Source of the DNA: Lingula anatina
Lineage: Eukaryota; Brachiopoda; Lingulata; Lingulida; Lingulidae
Length of the DNA: 64,000 bases
Assembly: GCF_001039355.2 (NCBI RefSeq)
Contig: NW_019773892.1
Span: 185,897-249,896, forward strand
Direction: 5' to 3'
In this document: piece after piece, positions 1 to 27,792 of the stretch
Numbering within the stretch: position 1 is the first letter of the stretch
How the letters are laid out: each line of letters starts with the position of its first letter
The notes under the pieces: model-generated
The model's database searches: none
What the model was told of the DNA's origin: nothing
Seen by the model: only the letters and a program-made list of their open reading frames with translations
Position numbers and translations under genes: made by a program

Positions 1-114
1 GAGGCATCAGGCAATGAGGGTGCTAATAGCGCGCACAATTATGGTCCAGTGTATGAACACCAAGAAAGCCAGCAATTTTGTAAGCTAATGGGGTGAAATT
101 TGACAAATAGGACG

Positions 115-326
115 AAACATTCATTGCAAGGGTACTAGAAGAGACTGATTTAAAAGATATGACAGGACGTGCCCAAACTGCATTGAATTACTTTATTAGG
201 TCAGCTAAAGTTAATAAAACTAAACTGAGACATGCCCAGGACATTAAACTGTATAAACAAGACCGATTTATTGGCAAAGTTTTAAGCATTTGGACTAAAG
301 ATGTGTTCTTTAAAAATGCGTTCTAA
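115..326 (+). pseudogene. short unrecognised coding-like remnant
   Basis: One frame stays open for about 70 codons up to a stop near 326 and looks protein-like (mixed charged and hydrophobic residues, for example the stretch TGRAQTALNYF followed by KLRHAQDIKLYKQDRF). The sequence before it carries stops in all frames, and there is no start codon or flanking splice signal I trust. I do not recognise the family. Given the neighbourhood it is most likely a piece of a dead mobile element. Confidence 0.2.
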
Positions 327-1108
327 AAACCACGTGTCTACGGAGTCTATGACTTAATACAATTATCTATTATATAGGCGGAACAACATGCTTTAAACAA
401 GGGCTTTAGGTCTGTTCTGTGGAACATTGTCCCATTTTTCCTGAAATGCATGGTGGAGTTGTTCAAGATTATTAGGAGGTTGGTTTTTCTTCCATTTCGC
501 ACTCCAAATCATCCTTCAGGTTCTCATTATGCATTTTATTCAAGCTCAGTTGCTCAAATGTTTTTTCTTGCTCAAAGGATGGTGCTAATGCAACAAATCG
601 ATCAACAGACAAGAACTGTGGGCAAGTGTGTTGTGATCATGAAACCCCAAGTCATCCCTGATTTCGCCTTTTAGGTCATTTTTCTTGCGTCATAAGGGGA
701 AATCTAAAGGCTATGTGGATACCTGACATCTTGCAAAAGTTTAAAATTTATTGGATTCGTAATTTAAAAAAAAAAAACAATCAAGTATCAATGATTTTTA
801 ATAATATAGTTAAATCTTGTCCTGGCTATAGCCAACAAAATAAATAAACATTTCAATGTCGATATCAAAGAGAAATGGACAAGCCGTCTTTGAAAAAATT
901 GCGCTCCCTCCCAAAATAAAAAAAAGAAAAAAAAAGAAAGAAAGAAAGAAATGAACTGAATGTTCTGAATTACTAGACTTTAATTAGCCTCGCTTTGCAG
1001 AATGTTGAAAAGGAAATAATGTGCAACCTAAGACCTATATACCTACATATACCTGCTTCGGGGTGGCAATAACAATAACAATGCTATCATTACATTCTCT
1101 TTTTCTAG
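327..1108. other. AT-rich non-coding stretch before the first SRCR exon
   Basis: No exon or RNA gene is recognisable. The stretch ends in an A-rich tract (about 905-950) and a pyrimidine-rich splice acceptor at 1107-1108. An open frame from 1021 reads through this acceptor into the SRCR exon and begins with a hydrophobic segment; see the findings. Confidence 0.4.
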
Positions 1109-16900
<15,792 letters not shown>

Positions 16901-17150
16901 AGGCACCAAGTGCACTCGTAAGACCCTAATGTAGCAGCAGTCCTCTCATTTCATAGCAGTTTTACAATTATGCGGAATCATGATGGTAAACGATATTCCA
17001 GAGCCATTCACAATAACACGTTTTAGAGCCCAAAGTTTCCAAGTTTTTGAAATGCTGTTGGACTTTGTGGTAAAGATATAGATAATATTGCCCTTTATTG
17101 GTTTAAAAAGTGTTTACTTTTTTTATATAAAGGAATAGATGCTGAAATTT

Positions 17151-17197
<47 letters not shown>

Positions 17198-17213
17198 TTT
17201 GTATTTATTTATT
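17151..17213. repeat. ATTT tetranucleotide array
   Basis: About 14 ATTT units followed by GTTT units to about 17236. A shorter ATTT array sits at the matching place in unit 2 (about 30920-30945). Confidence 0.9.
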
Positions 17214-17774
17214 TGTTTGTTTGTTTGTTTGTTTATGTATTTGTTTGATGTATAGATAATGTTTAAAAACTGGGATGATAAGAGGTAAAATGCAGGAAGG
17301 AAAACAATGCTGCATAAAATTAAGCTAAGTGATGCGATGATGGGGAATATCATATAAGGATCTAGCGTTGGCGAAATGATACCATATGTCAAGCACTCTG
17401 TCTGTTAACACTCATCTTGTACGCAGTAATTGTGCTATATGCCAGGTAGGCCTACTAATATACTAATAATAATGATGGCAATGATAACAATAATAATTAC
17501 AATCTGTGTTGACGACCTGAGCGCCTCCCTGGGAAGCAAGTGATGCTTAAGTGAAATTTGACTGCTTGAAGGGCACCATGTACACTGTAGTATAAGTAGT
17601 AGAAGTGTAAGGTACGAAAAGTATTGTATTTTATACACACAGCAGTACATCACGTATTGTTTTGCCTTCAAGAAAATAATAACCTACAAGAGAGTTATAA
17701 TATTTTATCACACTTATTCTTTAATTGTATAAAATGAGGTGTATGAGTGATTCCATTAAATAATTTGAAAAAAA

Positions 17775-17860
<86 letters not shown>

Positions 17861-18000
17861 TTTAGTTTAAAATGCTTACTGCAATTGAATAATGTATACT
17901 TTTTCTATAATTATGGAATGTGAGCCTAATCTAGAAAAGTAGGGGAATGGGACTATCTAAATGGAGCGCTGATTGTAACGGTGATATCCATTGCAAATCT

Positions 18001-18287
18001 TACCCGCACGAAAATGCAGTAGTATCGAAGTAGCAAAGATGCATTAACGCAGTAGTGGTGTGGAGCATATTTGCAGTAGATATGCAGTATAACCTACTGC
18101 AATTCCACTCCAAAAAGTACACAGGCTTATACCGAGAGGAGCATTAATGCAGTAGATTAGCAGAATGATAGAAGCATGTTTCAAATATACTAATTAGCTC
18201 CCAAATCGGAGCAGATTTGAAGCATGTTTGCAGTATGATTGCAGTAGTCTACTGTGCTGGACTATCTACTGTGTTTTCGTGCGGGTA
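18001..18287. mobile_element. 287-base MITE with CAGTAG-rich interior
   Basis: The ends are near-perfect inverted repeats (TACCCGCACGAAAATGCAG left; the right end is the complement of TACCCGCACGAAAACACAG), with TA at both outer edges. The interior is packed with GCAGTA/TACTGC words. Unit 3 lacks the element at the matching place (about 40515-40535 runs straight through), which gives an empty site. TA flanks suggest a Tc1/mariner-type MITE. Confidence 0.7.
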
Positions 18288-20985
18288 GTGTAATTTGCAC
18301 CAAATCTAAAAGGCAGACAAAGGAAAAGAATGTCTTCATATACTGTAGCTGTGTACTGTATTAATTGTATTGAATATAATCATTGTGAGTATAATATTAC
18401 TGGCATGGCATGTGTAAGCATCTTTTAGGTCATAACCTTGAATAAAATCGCTTGAGCCAAATTATAGATGAATAAAAATAGTCGTCTCGAAAATAGTCAT
18501 ATAATTATTTCAACATTTCGAATTAACAGTTCGGTCGCACTTAATACCGGTAACTGCAATCAAAATAATTATTTTCATAACGACATTTTAAAAACTCTGT
18601 CTTCTTGGATTTCACAGCTTCATGTATTCATGTGTGCCCTTGTCATGCTAAGTTAGTTTTTGTCACTTCCTATGCTCAATTATAGAGCAGAAATTAAAGT
18701 TTGCTAGTGTCGCCCCCTTTTATGTGGGCCCTACGTAACTATGCCCAACTGGTACAATGTGCTTTATAGTACATGGATTCATTTCCCTCTTTATCTAAGC
18801 TTACAGCCTACTAGATTTAGACAGCTGATTTCGTTAAGCCGATTTTACAGTATGGGGCTAAGAGCCTTTTAAGAGTGACAGCCCCACAGTACAGGTAGTA
18901 TAAACGTATTTGACATACCCACATTAACACTGTCACCATACGCGGAATGTATATATCGGTCTCAATATCAGTGTAGTAACAATTTGCTCAAGATGTGAAG
19001 TTAAACAACGGTTAAGACGTCCTTTTTGTAAATTGCACACCAGTAGGCTATAGGTCTTTGTAGGACGGGGTTTCTTTCCCAAAAAGCTACTACAAACTAG
19101 TGAAATAGATTCCTGTCCACTACTAGATATAACATTTTGTTAATTGGGGATGGGGTGGGGTGGTGAAATAGCCACTTCCTTGACTTACTTAAAGTACCTA
19201 AACGGTGGACCAGGGCATTTCTACTATAAAAAAATGGGTAGAGGGGCGCATAATCGCAAAAATTTGGACCTTTTCACTTTTCCCCCCATTTCTTTTTCTA
19301 AGGGAGCATATCAATATATCATAAAATCTTAAGGGGGGTCACGTGACCCACTGCACATCCCATCTTTGGTGTCGCCATTGCTGCCACGCCCAAGATACGA
19401 CCGACCCAAGCTCAACTGAAGCCGTAATCCACCCACACAACTCTATAACATGACCATACCGTAATTTATCCGTTTAAATCAGACTGCTACTTATGCGCAA
19501 TATTTCCTATACTTAAGAACCAGTGCACTAAAAGTCCATTGTGATCAAGTCACGAAGTTCTTGGCCAGTTTCTAGTTCACCTTGTGCAAGCGGTACCTAC
19601 TTTGTGTACAATACGCATCGTCGTGTGGGCGTGGGACGAACTTTTCATTTAAGGCGATTTTTACAAGTGCTGCTTTGAGTAAAGGGTATTTTATATCAAT
19701 ACAAATGTTCTATTGTCGAAGAGCGTTTGATGATGCCCTTAACACAAAATTGTGGCTTTACAGAACAAATAAAAGTTTTATTGCTATTGAGGTCTGAGTG
19801 TGTAAGGACGATCGAGACCGACAAAAGGTGATTCTCCTTTTAAATCAAAATTCTTTTTTGCTAAAAATATTTTACATTCCAGTAAATGCATAACCTCGTG
19901 CGGCACGACTGGGTAAAGAACGTATGGACAACACGCCATAAAATGACTCTAAGCTACAACCTTATTTACCTGTAATTTGCGTCTAAGTTCCATTGACCAA
20001 GACGAATTCAGTGCAATAGCAACACCGATGTTGAGTGTCCTGGCCTGCTATGAACGGACACAGTAACAAAAGAGTAAGGAACTCTTCCTTCGCCACTGAA
20101 ATTAGTGCTATTAAAAGCACTAGTCGTGACGTACAAGGGGGTAATTTTTTCTAGGCGCAGCCTCGATATTGTATAACACATAACAATATTGTTTATGCTC
20201 TTTGACGTAGTGTTCGTGACTACCTATTTAAAATTCGGAAATCGTCTGGAAATCGTGGCGCGACCTCGAAAGAATAAGTGGATGCTTTTTTGCATGATGC
20301 ATGCATATACAGTTGACGACTCGTGTTATACCTGGTACTTTTAATGTCATTATACAATATGTCTGTATTATTTGGGGACTGGAATTAACGTTATTAATTA
20401 ATTGCAGTGGACGAGTATTTGTAACTCAGTTATCCCACGGTGACCAAAAGTACCTGGGTCCTATAGCACCAAAGGGGTGTGAACGTGTTTGGTAACGTCT
20501 ACCGTGTACTGCAGCGCCTGGCATCCGTGCGACGGAATTTTTTTCTCTTTGTGCGCATACACCAAGACAAAATTTTCACCGCTGAGGAAATCAGTGTATA
20601 ACATCCGCTTTGAGTAATACCATGATTTAAATTTGTGTAAATTGTATGCAATGCGGTGTTCTTAGACGGCATTTCAAAAAATAAAATCTAAAATTGTTTA
20701 CAGCTTTGATGTGATCATTTGTAAACAAAGATATATGGAAATAGAGATAGGACAAACTTTTTGACCAAGAGGGTACCTAGATTACAGTGGTGCTGTTTCC
20801 GCTGGTCACTGAAACAAATTAGCTTTGCTAAGCTGTTGTTCTCAAACTTCCAGAATAATGCCAGTATTTCAGTTGTCACATGGTGCATGCGGTTTGCTTG
20901 ACACCCAGTTAAGATTTGCAGTTAAGATTTGTTTTGTACCTGCTCAAATGTAGCTTTGTTTAGGGCCTTGTGGAAAATTATTTAT

Positions 20986-20997
20986 TCATTCATTTAC

Positions 20998-21052
<55 letters not shown>

Positions 21053-21054
21053 TT
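20986..21054. repeat. ATTT tetranucleotide array upstream of the peroxidase 3' end
   Basis: About 16 units. The matching array in unit 3 (43225-43277) is shorter and interrupted, and in unit 2 it is TTAA/ATTC (32920-32990). It is a length-variable marker of the duplication. Confidence 0.9.
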
Positions 21055-21370
21055 TTATTCTGTTGGATTTCTGATGTTTTGACGGTGTGGGTGTTGATGA
21101 TAAATCCCCCCATATTAGTTTGGACTGTTTTGTAGACCCCCTGCGGGTCTGTTCAATATGAAAAGGTCACTTGGATATATTTATGAAAAGTCTGGATGAA
21201 ATACATAGATCAGTAGTACCCTAAACAGCATGACATCTTTAATATGAATAACAAATTGCAATATATAACGATGTTTTGTCTAAGAGAGAGAGATTGCAAT
21301 ATATAACGGTGTTTTGTCTGAGAGAGAGAGAGAGAGAGGTAAAAGATAAATTCTTATTTATAAATTCGCA

Positions 21371-21421
<51 letters not shown>

Positions 21422-21460
21422 ATGCATAAGGAAACGTACCATTTATATGAAAAAGTAACT

Positions 21461-21466
21461 TTTATT
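21461..21466 (-). promoter_or_regulatory. candidate polyadenylation signal of peroxidase 1
   Basis: Minus-strand AATAAA within TGAAATAAAAG, about 360 bases after the stop. The same word is kept in unit 3 (about 43678) and unit 2 (about 33620, ATTTATTTCAG on the plus strand). Confidence 0.4.
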
Positions 21467-21823
21467 TCAGTGGCAATAGCTTTTACTTAAATAAGCTGTT
21501 CATAAATTCTGGTGGAAATAATTACAACAATTTTCTTTTCCTTCAAATAAATGCAGCATACACGTATTTCGCGGTACTCTCAAATATGATAACAGAAATA
21601 CCAGTCTCTTTACACAATATTTGGTTTTTCATTTCTAAAAATAAACGGACCGTTACAGTATCTTCAGTATTATGCATCAAAATTGTCACAGTTTTACACT
21701 CTTGATGAGAAAATTGGGTAAATAAACACGAAGTAAGAGTTACTTTCAATGCATGACGGTAGGGTCACCTGGTCAAACTGTCTGACGTCACATTCAAAAT
21801 ATCTCGCCGTTTCTCGCGAGATC

Positions 21824-23011
21824 TTATGGTCGTACTTCTCCCAAGGCCCCTTCAGTGTATCCTCTGTGGATTAACTTCTCAAAGGCTCGGTCGTAATCAC
21901 GGATCCATCGCCCGTTGTTTTGTGCATACTCCAGCACGATCTCGGCCGTCCCGGCCAGCCCACAGTCAGCAACGTTCGCGGAGCAGGCTGTAACGCGGCC
22001 CACGGCGTCGGGCTGGATATTGCGGTACAGGCACATGTCCGCGTTCAACATAAAGAACGGAGGAGGCGGTGCTTGTCGCTTCTGACGACCCACAAGTCTG
22101 TCGAGGATTTCACGGAGAAGAGCAGTCTGGCTGCCTGACCCGTCATTGAGTTCGAGACCACGTGGGCGCCCACCCCGTCCTCGCCCGGGCCCTCCATTTA
22201 GTCGGCCTCCAGGGGGAGGTGGTTGCTGGGGAGCCGGTTGTGGCGGGGCTGGGGCCGGCAGTTGAGGATTCCACTGCCAGTGCCCAGTGCCGTCGGCACC
22301 GGGTGGATCTACATTCAACTGGGCCCAAGCCTGGTCTCTCAGGGCGATGTAGTACTCATTGTCAAACACGTCTCGGTTAGGCACCCACCTCCCTCTGAAG
22401 CCTGAATTCTGCGGGGCTGCAGCGCCAACCGTGTGAGCACCGAGCAGGGCGACGATGTCACGCGGTGTCATGTCGAAGTCGGTCTCAAAGAAACCCAGGG
22501 TGGCCTGGAGTCCGGCATGACCACTAGGGAAGGTATGGACCTCGGCAGTTGTCGGTGCGGTTGGGCAGTCTGTCCTTCCCCAGAGAAACCTCGGTTGCGA
22601 CACAGGACAATTCGACACAAGACAGGACGGGTGATTCAGGGAGCCGACTTCGCCTCCGACGATACCGGCCAACGCCCAGAAATCAGCACGAGAGATGACA
22701 CCGGTCAGGTTTTCGGAGGCGTAGACACCTTCGAGGGACTCGATGACATTCCTGAGGCCGTTGTTTTCGGGGTTGTCAAGGTTTATGCACCCGTCGCATC
22801 TTTCCCCAACACAGTCGTGAAAAGCCAGGCGGATAGTGGACGCTATCAGGGGCTGGATGATTTGACCATTGGTGTCTTGGATCTTAGTGTCCCTGATCAA
22901 GGTGGTCAGAATTCCTCTCACTCGATCAAAAGTGTCTTTCGTTATGGGTGGAAGATCCCCCTGCCCGTGGACGACGCACAAAGTCAGCGAGAAGGCTAGC
23001 AGGCGAAACAT
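21824..23011 (-). CDS. secreted ascorbate-peroxidase-like haem peroxidase, copy 1 (intronless)
   Basis: A single open frame of 395 codons from the Met at 23011. That Met is chosen because the second copy shares it (M-x-RLL-x-FSLTLCVVHGQ); the in-frame Met at 23044 is followed by sequence not shared with copy 2. Residues 1-16 form a signal peptide. Plant-type peroxidase superfamily marks are the distal helix RLAFHDC (Arg61, His65), SRADFWALAG (about 108-116), DIVALLGAHTVG with proximal His193, GFRGRW with Trp209 in the place of the ascorbate/cytochrome c peroxidase Trp, and Asp325 in MLNADMCL. About 70 residues rich in Pro, Gly and Arg (251-318) are inserted between the WQW region and the last helices and contain RQKR (309-312), a furin-type site. 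Role: peroxide-dependent oxidation outside the cell; the donor substrate is unknown. There is a glycosylation sequon at Asn101 (NLT). It sits in duplication unit 1. Confidence 0.9.
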   Translation of the reverse strand: MFRLLAFSLTLCVVHGQGDLPPITKDTFDRVRGILTTLIRDTKIQDTNGQIIQPLIASTIRLAFHDCVGERCDGCINLDNPENNGLRNVIESLEGVYASENLTGVISRADFWALAGIVGGEVGSLNHPSCLVSNCPVSQPRFLWGRTDCPTAPTTAEVHTFPSGHAGLQATLGFFETDFDMTPRDIVALLGAHTVGAAAPQNSGFRGRWVPNRDVFDNEYYIALRDQAWAQLNVDPPGADGTGHWQWNPQLPAPAPPQPAPQQPPPPGGRLNGGPGRGRGGRPRGLELNDGSGSQTALLREILDRLVGRQKRQAPPPPFFMLNADMCLYRNIQPDAVGRVTACSANVADCGLAGTAEIVLEYAQNNGRWIRDYDRAFEKLIHRGYTEGALGEVRP

Positions 23012-23454
23012 GGTTTTTGGGACCAGAAAAATCGCCGTCTTCACTCAGTCAGTTCTCGACACAGACTACCCAATGTCTCTGTCCGAGACAACATTTATTT
23101 GCGATGCCATGTGCACGTAAGTGCTCCCATATCAATATGCTATTGTGAACGCGTCACGATTCTTCAGTGTTTGTGTTTCGATTTGCTTGTGGTGAAGGGG
23201 TGAGAAAGGGACGGGGTAACTCTTTAGTCAGTGATATGGGCCTATTCCATGAACGACGCCAGTAATCTCTCAGATGCGAAAGATCTCTGCCTATTGTATA
23301 CTGGCTCGTTTGCAGCAATATAATGATTCTGCTTTTCTCAGTAAAATATTCAAATTGCATCAATGCACACGATTTGAAAAACGATTATGTAGAAAGTGTA
23401 AACCCCCTTCACCAACCCCATCCAGCTCGACAGAAACGATTCCTCCTAGGGCAG

Positions 23455-23580
23455 GGACGTTCGAGGGTCACGATGACATTTCTGACATCATTGTTCTCTT
23501 GAGGTTACCCACTCGTCGCGTCTCTCGCCTACACAGTCATGAAACTACCTTCGGATAGTTGACGCTTTCAGAGGCTTTTC
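23455..23580 (-). pseudogene. peroxidase fragment upstream of copy 1
   Basis: On the minus strand the stretch matches the distal-helix part of the peroxidase (words corresponding to the CVGER and NNG-LRNVI region are recognisable at DNA level) but is frameshifted. The same fragment lies upstream of copy 2 at 45655-45775, so it predates the unit duplication. Confidence 0.6.
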
Positions 23581-24601
23581 TTTCAACCATAATTACCACC
23601 TTTTTTGTGAGAATTTGCTATTGGAATATAATTTCATCATTCCCCCTATTTCTTTCGTAAAATATGATAAAGACTAACAGTTGTAATGGGATAAATATTG
23701 CTCAACACATTCAATGTTAATATTCATGGGAAAGAGATATTTTGCTTCAGATTATATCGCTTTATTTATTTAAAATCTTGTTTATTTGTTCCGTTTAGTA
23801 CAGTAGAAAGAGAGAAAAACGAACGAGAGGACGAGAAAAAATTGACACAAAACTGTCTGTCTGTCTTATCTATTTTTGTTCTGTCTGTTTATCTCTCTGT
23901 CCATCTACTACAAGAACAACGGGGTGACTATAAAGAATCTTCAACAAAAAGTGTATTTCACTCATTAAGATAGACATTAAGGAACGCAGCTGCATGCGTT
24001 AACGCTGCCAAGCTATTATGATTTGTATGGACGTGATTTGACCCCTTTGGGCACTATATAAAAAAACATAAGAGGTCTACGACACCTACATGTACTAGTA
24101 TGTTTCTCAAAACAACATTTTATTCCATCCCCTGAAAGAGGACTTTGTGGATCATATACAAGTGAACATATAACGTGTTTTACCCTCTTAAGAAAAGGAT
24201 ATATATACCAATCGATCGATCGCTCTGTCTGTCTGTCTGCCTGCCAAGTGTTGGACAAAGGCGTCAGGGTGCTACTTTCAGTGTATTCTGAAATGAAAAC
24301 ACGACAAACAGACTACCAACTTATTTTGGGGACATTTGTTATAATAGGACTTGGGGGAAAATAGATTGTAAAGAGAAAATGTACGGATTGCACCTGCAGG
24401 CTATGCATGTCTCCGCACCTTTCATGGGCCATTTAGAGTTGTCTGAATTATGGGAAGTGGAGTGAAAAAAATGTGTTTGTTATAAATGAGTAGGTGGTTG
24501 AGACGACAGCAGCGATAACTGGGAAGCCACAAAAATGGAATAAAGAAAAACAAAACAAGAGAAACATTTTTATTAAACTTATTTTGTTCTGATTTAAAAA
24601 G

Positions 24602-24643
<42 letters not shown>
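24602..24643. repeat. ATA trinucleotide array
   Basis: About 14 uninterrupted ATA units in the spacer of unit 1; absent at the matching place in unit 3. Confidence 0.9.
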
Positions 24644-24646
<3 letters not shown>

Positions 24647-26159
24647 GTAAAATCAATTTTGTTCAAATAGTAAACATTATAAGCGCGGTGGGATCTGTCA
24701 TGTTTTTCTTTGCGTGTCGTCGATCCTGAAGAGATTATATTTAAAAAAATCCTTAAAAGGCACTGTTATGATGAAGAGAACGTTTCTGAAATCTAGCCGT
24801 GTCTATATGTCATAACACAAAACCCAGCTTTACACTCACTGACATGTAACTTATAAGTGCCCCGTGTAGATTTCACCCCTGGAAACACTCCATCCATCTA
24901 AATCCCTTGAACCTGATTTAAGGTACGCCTTCGCACCGTATGTCACCTGTAATTATATTTATTTAAGGTAAAATATGACAAGATTTTATACAGCGTTATA
25001 TACGGATAGTCAACCGGCCGTGCTTTGGTTGGTGCAATTAGGAACGCGTGAATAGCAGTACACAAGTGGGGGGGGGGGGGGTCCTTAGATAACTTTTTTC
25101 CACAGTGCCAAAACCAACTAAAAGATGCTTATACATCTTAAAAACAAACTGCAAAAAAAAAATTAGTCTATCTCTATTATCAGAGCTGCTACTTGGGTTT
25201 TAGTATTTTGGAGAAATATCGCTAAAAATACCTAAACTCTGTATTTCGTAAGATGTGATAGTTTTTCATATCAATGTTTATTCTTACATTTTACCACAAA
25301 CTTCATTGTGACTAACAATTCTGACAAACTAAATGCATATGAAAACTAAACGGAATGTTCTAACACCTAGATAATGATTCATAATAAGTTCAAAAAGACA
25401 GAAATTCAATATATAAGCATTCAATTCACTAAGAATTCAATGCTTTTGGAAGCTTAAGTCAGTTAGCGTTATGGTGGATCTTTCTTTCTTTTTTCCCAAC
25501 AACTTTTTCAGGTTCATTCCAAACTGTTCTAGAGTTAACATCCTTCTCTTCCCTCCATTAATATTGAATATCCCGAAGACAGGACTACATTTTGGCAGTG
25601 ATAGAGATGTGTCTCTAGCGTATGTGACTCCCCCCCCCCCCCAACCCCCATGAAATGTTGACCCCCCCTTCAGAACTTTATAAATCTTATTTTATTTGAG
25701 TACATGACTTTTATCTTGTAGTATGCATAATAGAGGATACATTGGCACTTTTTGCTACAGACTTGACATTTAATATGGAACATTTCAGTTTCAAAGGTAT
25801 ACCTTGGTAAAAATGCATTCCTTTTTCATAAAACTCACATCTCACATAAAATATCTGACTGGAGCAGTGTGAAGTCAGATGTGTCGCTACCAATTAACTG
25901 ACTGCCGAGTCTGGTGCACTGCTGCATTGTGTAATATGCTGTGATTTAATTGGGTAGTGCTCCTTTGGACTAGCCAAAGCTTGGCTTTGGCGAAGCATGG
26001 TTCTGTTAAAAAAAGTATCCATATGTCGGTAACTACTGCATAGAAGAATTTGAAATTTTGCATGCAAGCGGCCAGTTTTGCAGTGCGTAAAATGAGTTAA
26101 ACAATGTTTTAAAAATTGTTAATCTGTGCCAGAATAGCGCCAAAAAGGCAGACATTGCC

Positions 26160-26930
26160 AGACAGATTATTGTGTCAAACGAAATAGTCAGCACAGTTTT
26201 ATGGAGTTATACCCTGACCGATGTACCTACACAGAGACCACGGCCAATGTGTCGCCATCTTACCACCGGGGTACAGGACTCAGTATCCTTCAGGATACGT
26301 TGCTGCAACTAAACAAAACCCACACAGTCTGTTCAGAATGAGGAGCAAATTGTGATTAAAACGCGTTTTTCAAGGCTCTTAGCGAATACCAAACTGGTTT
26401 TAGTAGGTTAAGGTATCAAACGACCTCTGAGGAAGCCACTGTAAACAGCAAAACAGCGTCGTCTGTTTCTCTAATGAATTGAGGACCATGACCGTTTCTG
26501 GGTAGAACACTGAAACCGCGTGGCTTCTTTATTGAGGTCAGATGTCACCTGTACCGCTTAACTGGTCCAAACAGAGTTACAGACATCCAGAAGAGGCCTA
26601 CGACAACTCGTGTGCCGCTTCTAAAGTGACTAGGGTCATTGACAGCGTCAGTATTTGGGGTGAATACCACATAGGTGCCAAAACACCAATGGTAGTCATT
26701 GATGAAACCTAAACCAGATGAAATAAAGGAATAATGTGGGAACCATTTGACTATCATTTGATAGGGGGCACCTTAGGAACAATTTTAGGTTGCACGATGA
26801 GATTGCCCGTTCACACAGAGCAGATACATTGGTCATCAAAATCGCCATATTTGAACCACATAGACAATACATGGGTAGGTTATTACTCCCCGAATCAACG
26901 GTTTTACAACAAAACTGAACCAAACTAGAC
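26160..26930 (+). pseudogene. decayed Tc1-like transposase
   Basis: Plus-strand frames with stops give recognisable pieces such as NWSKQSYRHPEEAYDN and GAKTPMVVIDET, which fit the DDE-transposase middle region of Tc1-like proteins (family pattern V-x-R-R-x-x-E, then GVKTPLVVIDG). Multiple frameshifts show it is inactive. It is the sister of the 2.6-3.3 kb remnant in opposite orientation. Confidence 0.55.
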
Positions 26931-27255
26931 AAGTTTGACCGTTGCCTGGTATTTCTTTCCAGATTAAACTCTAAAAACCTATCCTAAGGAATGCCTTGCC
27001 GCTTGTAAGCTCTGGTAGCAGCCAAATGAGGTCAGGTGTAACAGCCACCATTGCTGTGACAAGACACCGACATGAGGTTCCTTTGTGGAGCGTATAACTC
27101 TTTTAAAGACGATAATTTGGGAAATTAGGAAAAAACTGACGAAAAGTAATTTGGAAAAAATATTCCATATTAAATGACAAGTCTGTAGTTTGCAGGTAAA
27201 AGATTTCATGAGCATAGAAGAAAATTAAAAATATGTATTCTACCAAACAATCAAT

Positions 27256-27602
27256 CCCCTATGGAAAAGCTGTTTATTTGATATTTGGTGATCATTTCAA
27301 CTTTCACCAATTTTTTACCACCAAACTTTCAAATACTAACAAAATATACATCACAATGCAAACTATGTGGAAAATAATGGTATGGTGACTAAATATAAAA
27401 TAGGGTTTTGTCTTCATGGGAGTCCAAATACCACGGATATGAAAATGGAGATTTTTCAAGATTTTTTTTTTTCATTTTTTTCACCCAATTTTTTACAATG
27501 AAACTTTCTAATATTTCCCATATGTTTTTGATAAAATATACTTAATGGAAATGTATTGAAATGATCATCAAATATCAAATAAACAGCTTTTTCATAGGGG
27601 GG
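27256..27602. repeat. inverted repeat pair with about 43-base arms
   Basis: CCCCTATGGAAAAGCTGTTT at 27256 and the complementary AAACAGCTTTTTCATAGGGG at about 27583 start two matching arms that also share the ATTTGATATTTGGTGATCAT stretch. They are probably ends of a small MITE partly overlapping the larger element. Confidence 0.55.
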
Positions 27603-27792
27603 TCTTCGGGTTGTAGAAGTCATATACTCAAATAAAATAAGATTTATAAAGGTATGTAGGGGGAGTCAAAATTTCATGGGGGGAGTCAGATTTTCATTAT
27701 GAAATTTTGACTGGGGATCAGATTTTCATGTAACACCGGTATTCAGTAGAAACAGTTTTCCTTAATTTGCTAGTTTCTTTTAGCACAGTCCC

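Larger units (their letters stand above)
16902..21460. other. spacer between the SRCR gene end and peroxidase 1
   Basis: No gene was recognised. It holds ATTT tetranucleotide arrays (about 17151-17213, 20986-21054), an A-run plus TA array (17768-17854), a 287-base MITE (18001-18287), GA runs near 21286 and 21320, and an AAAT array (21370-21424). Much of it is conserved in unit 3. Confidence 0.5.
25625..27700. mobile_element. inverted-repeat-bounded element containing a dead Tc1-like transposase
   Basis: The words TATAAATCTTATTTTATTTG and AGTACATGACT at 25680-25712 reappear reverse-complemented at 27618-27655, followed by the G-rich GGGGAGTCA blocks matching the C-rich ones at 25625. A second inverted pair lies inside (about 25755-25785 with about 27155-27190, on AGACTTGACATTTAATATGG). 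The core shows broken Tc1 transposase (about 26160-26930). Confidence 0.6.

Noticed and set aside
22433-22999. 188-codon open frame antisense to peroxidase copy 1
   Set aside because: It lies wholly within the peroxidase coding sequence on the other strand; its openness follows from the GC-rich gene's codon use, and it has no recognisable domain.
23011-23044. Upstream Met as start of peroxidase copy 1
   Set aside because: The 11 extra residues are not shared with copy 2, and the shared Met starts a compact signal peptide.
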